64,000 nt of DNA from Ruminimicrobiellum sp045223915 (GTDB lineage Bacteria > Elusimicrobiota > Endomicrobiia > Endomicrobiales > Endomicrobiaceae): positions 1 to 64,000 of the forward strand of contig JBGUZU010000044.1 of assembly GCA_045223915.1 (NCBI GenBank). The letters run 5' to 3'. The notes under the pieces are model-generated. The model did no database searches. It worked only from the letters and a program-made list of their open reading frames with translations, and was not told the origin of the DNA. The translations under genes and the position numbers were made by a program. How positions within the stretch are numbered: the stretch's first letter is position 1; each line of letters starts with the position of its first letter. Below, piece by piece: positions 30,920-38,596 of the stretch.

Positions 30920-31079
30920 GATTATTATATTGCAAATTTTCCATTGGAACAAAAATTTTATTCTTGTTTTGTCATTAATACCTTTTATTCCATTTATCAA
31001 CGAGCGCTTCATATTCAGCAAGTTGCATTTGTAATACTATCTTCTCCAGAGCCTCCACTCACACACCCTTCAACAGCTT

Positions 31080-31463
31080 TCATAGCAATTCTTTGTTTTT
31101 TCCTTTCGGCGGTTCAGGCAATGATCTCCAATAAATCACATCTACGCTGAGCGGAAGTGCATAAGCTCCAAAAGCAAAATAAAGCCATTCATTGTCACAA
31201 TATATTGCTTTACGTATATCGTCATCACTTGTGTATACTAAAACACAATCACTCACCATTTTCCCATTGACACTTTTTTGTTTTGGAAACCTTTCACTAC
31301 ACTTTATCCATTCGTTGTCTGGTTCTTTCTTTATAAATTCAATAATATCATCTAAACGACTATTCACTCTTTCATTGGCAAATTCTTCATATGAAGATCT
31401 ACAGCAATAACCGCTATCTGGTTTAAAATTTTCAAGAATTTCAATTATTTTTTCTTTTTTCAT
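31080..31463 (-). CDS. DUF551-type protein
   Basis: The 127-residue product ends with the DUF551 signature: EWIKCSERFPKQ, CVLVYTSDD, FAFGAYALPLSVDVIYWRSL and PEPPKGK. Such proteins are common in Firmicutes phages but their function is not known. ATG 31463 overlaps the remnant helicase stop (TAATG) and has AAAGGAG upstream, so it was originally coupled to the helicase gene. No TAG is present. Confidence 0.75.
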   Translation of the reverse strand: MKKEKIIEILENFKPDSGYCCRSSYEEFANERVNSRLDDIIEFIKKEPDNEWIKCSERFPKQKSVNGKMVSDCVLVYTSDDDIRKAIYCDNEWLYFAFGAYALPLSVDVIYWRSLPEPPKGKNKELL

Positions 31464-31525
31464 TATTTGCACTCCTTTAATAATACTAATTTTTCAGAAG
31501 CTCTTGTGCAAGCAGTATAAACCAT
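31463..31525 (-). pseudogene. Remnant 3' end of the RecD-like helicase gene
   Basis: The 20-codon frame (MVYTACTRASEKLVLLKECK) is a second copy of the helicase C-terminal motif VI. The intact helicase at 32965 ends MYTAATRASKKLVWVRS with different codons. It lies after the homing endonuclease and methyltransferase-like genes and is coupled to the DUF551 gene. This marks an insertion at the helicase 3' end. Confidence 0.75.
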
Positions 31526-32098
31526 TTATGTCAACTCCTTAAAAATTAATTTTTCTGGTAAAAAATTTTTACATATATAAATTGATGCAAAAGCAACTCC
31601 AGTGCTTCTTTTTGTATGCTCAACATCTTGATAAAAATTAATTCTTTTATTAAAAATTAAAGCCTGAGTGTCTTTTAAATATTGAAACCTTTTTTGTCCT
31701 TGAAGAGTTGGCAAAGGAAATAAAATTGCAAATGGTTTATTTAATTCATATAATCTTTTTAATATGTCATCTTTACAAGAAAAGGGCGGATTTGAAATAA
31801 TAATGTCATATGAAATTTTTGGTTCATAATAGAAAAAATTTTGTTCCTTGTCTATGTGTGTTGCAATAACATTAAAACCATTCTCTTTAAAAATTTTAAC
31901 ATATTCGCTATCTTCTGTATCAAAAGGACACCAAATTGTTTCATATTTATCTTTATTTAAATAATCTAACAAAGGAAGGACGGCTTCCTTTTGGGTAAAA
32001 TATTCGTCACTTTCTTTATTTGTTTTTGCTGTTAAATAGCCTTTGTTAATTGACAAAATTGTCACCTCACTAATACTAATTATAATATTCTTGTTCAT
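31526..32098 (-). CDS. SAM-dependent methyltransferase-like protein (NPPF)
   Basis: The 190-residue protein has YDIIISNPPFSCKDDI at about residues 97-112, the catalytic NPPF motif of adenine-N6 or similar amino-methyltransferases. A degenerate SAM-binding part lies upstream (TIWCPFDTEDSEYVKIFKEN). The N-terminal LTAKTNKESDEYFTQKEAV is typical of phage members of this group. Its start overlaps the endonuclease stop by 23 bases. It appears to have come in with the endonuclease, between the helicase and its remnant tail. Target (DNA or RNA) unknown. Confidence 0.65.
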   Translation of the reverse strand: MNKNIIISISEVTILSINKGYLTAKTNKESDEYFTQKEAVLPLLDYLNKDKYETIWCPFDTEDSEYVKIFKENGFNVIATHIDKEQNFFYYEPKISYDIIISNPPFSCKDDILKRLYELNKPFAILFPLPTLQGQKRFQYLKDTQALIFNKRINFYQDVEHTKRSTGVAFASIYICKNFLPEKLIFKELT

Positions 32099-32876
32099 TT
32101 TCTGGTGTTAATAAAAAACGTGTTGTTTCTAATTTTAAATCTTCAAAAGTATATTCTGCATTATATGGTATTCTAATTAATGGAATATTATGCTCAAAAC
32201 AATATTTATTTTTTAATAAATCATGTTTTCTTGTAGTGTCAAAATTATCTTTATTATTCCAACTTTTACTCTCTTTTGAATAAAAATAAGTAAAATGTTG
32301 AGAACCATCAAATTCAATTAAATATAATAAAGAATTATTATTCCTATTAAAAATTGCAAAATCAAATATTAGTTTATCACACTTTCGATTAGAATATAAA
32401 TCTGAAAAAGTGTATTGAGTTTGATATTTTATACTTCCACTATCTAACATTTGTGCAATTTTACTTTCATTCATACTATTAATACAACCACAACTTTTAG
32501 TATCTCCATTTCGAAGATAATCTCCAAAAACAATTACATTTTTTCTACCACATTTTAAACAAGTACAATTCCAATATAATCCAGTTCGATCTTTTCTTGG
32601 ACGTTCTTCCTAAGTTGCTTCTCTAATTACTTTTAAAAATCCATAAATTTTTCCAGTTTCATCTTTTTTAACACTATCACGCATTTTTTTCATACGAATG
32701 CAACCACAATTTGTAGATCTTCCCGCTCGTAAATGTGTTCCTTCAACATCCTTTTCTTTTCCACAAGCTGTACATACACAATGCCATCTTGCTCGGCCAC
32801 GTTTATTATTTTCTGCTCTATATAAAACATGCCAATAACCAAAATCTTGACCTGTTAAATCAATTAATTTACTCAT
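32076..32876 (-). CDS. Free-standing EDxHD homing endonuclease behind the helicase gene
   Basis: The 266-residue product is continuous across one TAG near 32610. The N-terminal half carries two Cys-rich zinc-binding repeats (CVCTACGKEKDVEGTHLRAG and CTCLKCGRKNVIVFGDYL, each followed by a CGC). The C-terminal nuclease has FDFAIFNRNNNSLLYLIEF, DGSQHF and NIPLIRIPY. ATG 32876 is preferred over the longer frame from 32915. A weak TATAAT-type site lies upstream. It sits between the helicase and a remnant of the helicase 3' end. Confidence 0.75.
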
Positions 32877-32964
32877 AATTATGTTCTTTCTATTTTTTAT
32901 TCTATTATATATCAAAATTATGAGCAGTAAATTATATATTTTTGACCAGTGTTATTAAAAATAT

Positions 32965-34155
32965 TTATGATCTTACCCACACAAGCTTTTTAGATGCGCG
33001 AGTCGCGGCTGTATACATTGCACGAGCATGAGTTTCTTTATCAAATGGAAAAGATTCTTCAAGAACGACAACGTTATTCCATTCACTACCCTGTGCCTTC
33101 CAGATTGTAACTGCATACGCATAATCAAATTCTTTTGGTACCATATCTCCATAACGAGGTTTAAGTCTTCCCAGGCTGTATGCTAATCTCCAATCACAAC
33201 ACTTTTCCCCTGTTGTTATCATTTTATAATCTATATCTAGTGTTTGATATATTTCACCCGTATCATGAATTATCAAATCTCCTACTAGTGTATCAAATTT
33301 TTTAATATTACTGCGAATAAATCTTGGTAATTCTATCCATGTACGAAAACTATTATTTAAAATACCAATAGTTCCATTAACTAAAGCATTTGCTTCTGTA
33401 CTAAAACTATCCCAATAATTGCGGAGACAAATTATTTTATCTCCATCTTGTGGCTCTCCTTCTTTTCCTAATAAAGTTCGCATTGTTTTGTTAATGGTTT
33501 GTCGCTTAACATTGGTTGCTGTTAAAATTTGATCTCCCCATTGTAGAATACCTGTATTTAAATTATTTAAAGGTAAAATTTTTACTTCATTACCATTATA
33601 AAAGTCAATAGGTTCGTAATTTCTAATTTTCATTGTTAAACGAATAATTTCAGATTCTTGCGCCTGTCTCATAATCTCATCTAAGAAAATATGCGGATGA
33701 TCAAGTAAATGATTATCGTTATCTTTATCTATCGGCGGTAATTGAAATGGATCTCCCAAACAAATAACATACACAGGATGAGTAAATAATAAATTTATTA
33801 ACTCTTTTGGAGCCATACTAACTTCATCTACTACAACAATATCAAATGGAATAACTGGTTTTGGTTTTCTAAAAAATCCTCCTGCAGGTCTTGGTACATG
33901 ATCATATAATAATTTATGTAATGTACAAACATTTTTATTTCCTTTTTTTCTTAAAACTTCAGCCGCTTTTCCTGTAAATGCGCAATAACAAACTTTGTTT
34001 TCCTCTACATCTAATGCATTGATTATAAAACGCACTAATGTTGATTTTCCAGAACCTGCTTAAGCGTAGCCAGAGATCACAGTATATTTTTCATTATTTC
34101 TGTGTCTGGCTACGGCAATTTTCAAACCTTCTTCTTGTTTATTTGTTAATATCAT
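32965..34155 (-). CDS. RecD/Dda-like superfamily 1 helicase, interrupted by an in-frame TAA
   Basis: The 397-codon frame starts at ATG 34155 behind GGGAGGAAG. The codons read GGC TAC GCT TAA GCA GGT TCT GGA AAA TCA. TAA is codon 32 (34060-34062), inside Walker A. Deleting TAA plus one Ala codon restores GYAGSGKST. The remainder is intact: AFTGKAAEVL (motif Ia), VVDEVSM (Walker B, II), CLGDPFQLPP (III), AYAVTIWKAQGSEW (V) and YTAATRASKKLVW (VI). A 15-bp inverted repeat in the coding sequence ends exactly at the Ala codon before the TAA. Without bridging, only a product lacking Walker A could be made from a downstream GTG. Role: ATP-driven 5'-3' unwinding in replication or recombination. Confidence 0.75.
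34065..34114 (-). other. Stem-loop directly upstream of the helicase TAA
   Basis: In the mRNA, CGTAGCCAGA CACAG pairs with CTGTG (ATC bulge) TCTGGCTACG: 34105-34114 with 34065-34074, and 34100-34104 with 34078-34082, closing a 17-base loop. The last paired base is the first base of the GCT codon preceding TAA. A 15-bp stem inside codons 15-31 of a helicase is not expected by chance. Confidence 0.8.
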
Positions 34156-34189
34156 GGTTCTACTTCCTCCCTCTTTTATAATCTATAAT

Positions 34190-34264
34190 ATTATATTATA
34201 TTTTTTATAAAAAATCAAGAAAACGAAAAATGGGAATAAAAAAATCTAAACCCATTTTTCGTTT
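34190..34264 (-). promoter_or_regulatory. Terminator fused to an early promoter (recJ end / helicase start)
   Basis: Hairpin arms at 34221-34234 and 34251-34264 (AAACGAAAAATGGG) end recJ transcription. The T-rich exit leads into TTGATT (34213-34218), a 17-base spacer and TATAAT (34190-34195), which drive the helicase. Confidence 0.8.
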
Positions 34265-34293
34265 AAAATTGCGATAGCTTGCGTTCCGAGCAA

Positions 34294-35661
34294 TTAAAAG
34301 AAATATTTTGCTGAATCTATTATTTCATAGTCCTATAATATAAGTTGCGGATAGGTGCGGTTAGCCCATGTGTTAGCATTACATTTGCATATGGCATTAA
34401 CTTCAAGATAGCCCTATGTTGTAAACTATTCAATTTGTTCGTTTGTGCCGCCAAATTGAATAATTGATAAACCGTTTAATAAATTAAATTTAAGAGTATT
34501 ACTTTTCATTACTTGAAAGTTTGAATTAGTAATTTTAAAAGTAATTTTTACATAAGCTCTATCTATATCTTGTCCCCATAAATCATTCATTCCCGCAATA
34601 TCCAAAATAGTTTGATTATTATCATCTTTTTCATTAAAATCAAAATCAATTCTATATATAGCTTCAGATGACATATTTTTTAATAACTCATCAGTTGCTT
34701 GAATAAAGGAGTCAATTTTTAAAGCATCAATTCCACATCCGAAAGCGTTTTCATGCCCTTGCACATAGGCCACTTCAGGGCATTGCTCTAAAATCTATTT
34801 TAAACTATTTACTCCAGTTTTAGTGTAGCCTCTACCAGAGCCTTCATAAGTATTTTTTTCAGTTTTAGTAAGAACTAAACATGGGCGTTGATATTTTGCC
34901 ATAATTTTATTTGCTACTAATCCTCTAATATTTGGCTCAATTTGATTTGATTCTAATAAAAATAATAAAATTTTATGTTCTAACAATTTTTCTTTTTCTA
35001 TCTTTTGTTCTAATAGTGCCAGTCCTGCATCTTCTGCTCTTGTTTGTCTATTTTTTACGTTAGTTACAGTTCTAATAGCTTGAGCTAATAAACTCTCCCA
35101 TTCTCCTAATTTATGCCCTCTTTTATTTGATAAAATTCTTTCAAACGCTTTATGATTTAACATTGAATTAAATAATAGATTTTTTTCTATTTGAGTTCCA
35201 CTTCTTGTCATAGCGTTAACAAAAGGAACGATAAAAAATGCTGCGCCCATTGAAGTGCAAGCCATAGTATTATCTGCAGAAATATAATCAGGTTTAGATA
35301 ATGGAAATTCATTTTTATCTAACATTCCTGTAATAAATGGATTTTTTATATTCTATTTTTTAAATCCTTTAGTAATAAGGTATCTTGTTTCAAAAGCACG
35401 TAAACTCATCATATCTGCACATAAACCAAGAGCAACTAAATCTAAAAATTCATTTGCGTTATTTATATTTAAAATTTCATCTATAAAACGACAAAATTGC
35501 CAAACAATTCCAACTCCACTTAATTCTTTATTAGGATAGTCTGATAATTGATTATTAATAACAATGGCGTCTTCGCTAATTTTATCTGCCAAATGGTGAT
35601 CTAATACAATTGTATTGCCACCATATGATTTAATGCGGGAATGTTCTTCAAAATCATTGCT
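34294..35661 (-). CDS. recJ: RecJ-like DHH single-strand exonuclease, 3' exon
   Basis: The exon resumes SNDFEEHSRI and contains the DHH motif in IVLDHHLADKI and GVGIVWQFC. It then has ALGLCADMMSL, the DHHA1-type domain with GRGYTKTGVNSLK, and EVAYVQGHENAFGCGI, which resembles the GGH motif. Five TAG codons are in frame. With exon 1 the enzyme is 590 residues, close to bacterial RecJ. RecJ degrades 5'-ended single strands and works with helicases in recombination. It lies in an operon with primase and replicative helicase. Confidence 0.85.
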
Positions 35662-36889
35662 CACTTCTCTTAATATTTCTATTAAGTGTGGACTATCTTT
35701 TACTTAATATTATTATATTAAGCATCCCATTTCCCCATTTAACTAACTTCGTTTCCTAAAATTAGAGTGCGTATCAATAGCACCGGTACTTCCAGTCTAA
35801 CCCGGAATAGTCTCTACAGGCTTAATTGTTTAACGTTATTGGATACGTTATTGTAGAAAAGTTGTATGGATAAATTCCTTTTATTGTTTTTTCTACAATG
35901 GTTCTGCTTAGTTGAGTTTCTTTTTGAATCTAAATTTGAGTTATTTTATAATTATGTTTTTTTATGCAATTTATAATTTTAATTGCATTTAATTGTTTTT
36001 CTTCATAATCATTTGGAACTCGTTCTTTTCTAATTGGAAACTACCCATCCCACAAATAAGCATACTTTTTCCCACAATTAATAGAAGCAATTTCATTTGA
36101 TCTAAAATAATTAGGAATTAAGTCTGCTATTTTTGTATTTGAAAGAGTTTTATCATTTGCTAAAATATTAATTACCCTTAAAGCATATTCTTCTTGTTTA
36201 GAATATTTTCTAATTGGATATTTTATATTTTTCATAAATCTTGATTTTCCAATGTTTATTTTGTATAGCTGAGAAACAGTAATATTAAATTTTTTAGCTA
36301 TCTAAGCATAAGAATAATTAGTATTTTTTAACATTTTTACTAATAAAGGGAGGTCCTCTTCTTTGATCTTAGTTTTATTGTTTTGATTACCGAAATGGAT
36401 TGGAGGTTTATTTCCCCCTTCTAAAAGATTATATCCATTTGGTCTTCTTGAATTAAATAAATTAATATAATATTTTTCTAATTCTTGCCAATTTTCTAAA
36501 TTTTCATTAAATTCATATATAATATCAATAATAAAATTTTCTGTACCATATTTTCTCATTGATTTATATAAATATGAATGATTATTGGACTAATTTACAT
36601 TAAAAGCCTCCCATTTATGTTGATAAAATCTTTTATTAATATCTTGAGAAGTATAACCAATATAGATTTTATTTGTAATAATATTTGTTATTTTATAAAT
36701 GTAACTCATACTCATCCCTCCTACTATATATACAAAATATCATAGAAAGGTTAAACAATTTTTCCCACGGGATTGCCATGAATTTTTATAAAAATTTTTA
36801 GGTTTCCCCGTTAGCATATAACATATTTTAAATTATTATATACCCCATTGATAAAATGGAAAAGGAATGTACAAGCAGCATTATTATCT
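35662..36889 (-). ncRNA. Group I intron in recJ
   Basis: The 1228-base intron follows U (36890) and ends at G 35662. Near its 3' end are GAGACTATTCC and AAAGATAGTC core strands, then a hairpin CTTAATA-GAAA-TATTAAG with a GNRA-type loop. Splicing gives CPDSS-SNDFEEH in the DHH enzyme. It carries a GIY-YIG gene. Confidence 0.8.
35822..36709 (-). CDS. Intron-encoded GIY-YIG homing endonuclease (recJ intron)
   Basis: The 295-residue product starts SYIYKITNIITNKIYIGYTS, followed by RFYQHKWEAF and YLYKSMRKYGTENF, and ELEKYYINLFNSRRPNGYNL. These are the GIY-YIG, Arg, and conserved Glu regions. Helix-turn-helix modules follow (LKNTNYSYAQIAKKFNITV; NTKIADLIPNYFRSNEIA). Several TAG codons are in frame. 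ATG 36709 is preferred, with GGAGGG 8 bases upstream. Its 3' end lies beside the intron core. Confidence 0.85.
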
Positions 36890-37294
36890 ACTTGAATCTG
36901 GGCATAAAACTAATTTATATTTTTTTCTCTATATTTTATCTATACAATCTTTTAATCCATGCTGTTTTCCATTGTGCATTGCCCACTCTAAATGGTTTGT
37001 TACCCAAGTGGGGAAAATTAAATATAAATAATTTATAAATAATGCGGCAGAGGTTAGGCCGTCACAGTCGCTGTCAATAATTAAAAAAGCGTCTTCATTA
37101 TTCTTAATTGTTTTAACCAATGCGGCAGTCGCTTTTTTAAGAGCTTCTTCTCCTAATAATAAATAATTATTTATATCATTGTCTGTTAAATTAAGGTAGT
37201 GGTGAATATCTGACTACTTAATGCCTCGGTTAATTAAAATTTGTTCAATTGTTGAATATTTTTTATTTGGTGGGTTAATTAATTTATATTTCAC
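36890..37294 (-). CDS. recJ: RecJ-like DHH single-strand exonuclease, 5' exon
   Basis: 135 codons from GTG 37294, whose start overlaps the primase stop (GTGA). It contains AFLIIDSDCDGLTSAAL, the metal-binding motif I of the DHH family, and ends in KYKLVLCPDSS (motif II region). Two TAG codons are read as Gln. The N-terminal 60 residues are a helical cap as in RecJ. Confidence 0.85.
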
Positions 37295-38394
37295 TCTATT
37301 GTCACTCTTTTCTTAAATAATTCTATAAATGTTTCTTTTGATTTGTCTATTGGAGAATCTTTATAATCTAATAAATTCCATTTATCAAATATAAAACTGA
37401 TATTTACATATGATCCAAATTTATTATAAATTGTTTTTAATTTAGCTGTCCATTTTTGCCATTCAAGATCTCCAATTTCTTTAAATTGTTTATCTAATGC
37501 TATTACAATTTCATTTACATTTAAAGATAATAATAATTGAACTTGATAGCTAATTAAGTTACTGCCGCAACAAGCAACACTAATATCATTTTCTTCTCCA
37601 AAATATGAAGCATATAATAAAGTGCTTTTTTCTCCTTCAAAAACAATAGCTTTACGAAAAGCTTTAATGTTTTCTTTACTAAAATTTAAATTATACAAAG
37701 CAAAACCAAGCGGATGGTTATATTGTTGTCCACCCAGAATTGCAGGTTTATATTTACCAAAAACTTCTTCTTCTTTTATCAAAGTTCTTTCTCTAATCCC
37801 TATTAAATTATTATCAATGTCATAATGAGGAATTACAATTCCCATATTAAGTGGATCATAACAAATTCCTCTTTTATTCATAATAGAAAAATCAATATTC
37901 TCCTTTTCCCAAGGAATAATATGGGGTCTTGGTAAATGCTTTAATATATTTTCATCATAATGTTTTAATTCCACAATTTGTTTTGATTGTTTTTCTTTGT
38001 TTCTATTAAAAGCATTAATAATTTTCCAATCCTCAATACTATCAGGAGCATCATCAAATTGGAAGTTTTCTGTTGTGTAACCAAAATATTTTGCTACAAA
38101 AACAATTGCTTTACCAAGTGTAAAATTTTGAAGTCCCGCATTTTTATTTACTTTTAAAACTAGTTCATAAATATCAAATGAAGCATCTCCACATTCTGTG
38201 TAACAATGAAATAATTTAGTATTAGAATAATAATATAATTTATGATGAGAACCACCGTGACAAATTGTTTTTGAAATAAAATAATTCTCATTTGCCATTC
38301 GTGGTTCTCCGCCTAATTCTGCCACTAAATCAAATACTTCTTCTATTGAAAGATTTTCTTTTAATGAATCTTTATCATATTTATATTTTTGCAT
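37291..38394 (-). CDS. dnaG: DnaG-type primase
   Basis: The 367-residue protein has a zinc-binding domain (CHGGSHHKLYYYSNTKLFHC with a second Cys at YTECGD). Its TOPRIM domain has KAIVFEGEKSTLLYA (catalytic Glu) and EIVIALDKQFKE (the DxD region is altered). It makes the RNA primers for the phage fork. ATG 38394 behind GGAGGG is preferred over the longer frame that overlaps the upstream small gene. There is no TAG. It is shorter than bacterial DnaG and lacks the C-terminal helicase-binding domain. Confidence 0.85.
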   Translation of the reverse strand: MQKYKYDKDSLKENLSIEEVFDLVAELGGEPRMANENYFISKTICHGGSHHKLYYYSNTKLFHCYTECGDASFDIYELVLKVNKNAGLQNFTLGKAIVFVAKYFGYTTENFQFDDAPDSIEDWKIINAFNRNKEKQSKQIVELKHYDENILKHLPRPHIIPWEKENIDFSIMNKRGICYDPLNMGIVIPHYDIDNNLIGIRERTLIKEEEVFGKYKPAILGGQQYNHPLGFALYNLNFSKENIKAFRKAIVFEGEKSTLLYASYFGEENDISVACCGSNLISYQVQLLLSLNVNEIVIALDKQFKEIGDLEWQKWTAKLKTIYNKFGSYVNISFIFDKWNLLDYKDSPIDKSKETFIELFKKRVTIE

Positions 38395-38584
38395 TATATT
38401 CAGTCCCTCCTCCAGGAATCCATCCATTTGGACAATATTCTCCATATCCTAAAGGATGATATTTTTCTGGAGCCATTATTGAACAAGGATGCATTTCTGG
38501 CGGAAGTTCAGCCGCCAGCATATCACAATATTCATTTTTTATATGATAACAAGGACATTCTTTACAACATTTAATTTCTTTCAT
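38381..38584 (-). CDS. Small Cys-rich protein
   Basis: The 67-residue protein has eight cysteines (EIKCCKECPCYHIKNEYCDM; MHPCSIM; EYCPNGW), probably a zinc-binding mini-protein. AAAGGAGAAATAAT precedes the ATG. It lies between dnaB and primase and overlaps the primase start. Similar small Cys-rich proteins are common in Firmicutes phage replication operons. Function unknown. Confidence 0.65.
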   Translation of the reverse strand: MKEIKCCKECPCYHIKNEYCDMLAAELPPEMHPCSIMAPEKYHPLGYGEYCPNGWIPGGGTEYNAKI

Positions 38585-38596
38585 ATTATTTCTCCT

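Noticed and set aside
32880..32965. An early promoter before the EDxHD endonuclease
   Set aside because: TATAAT is present, but the -35 box is poor and the spacing is 16, so it is not counted in the promoter family.
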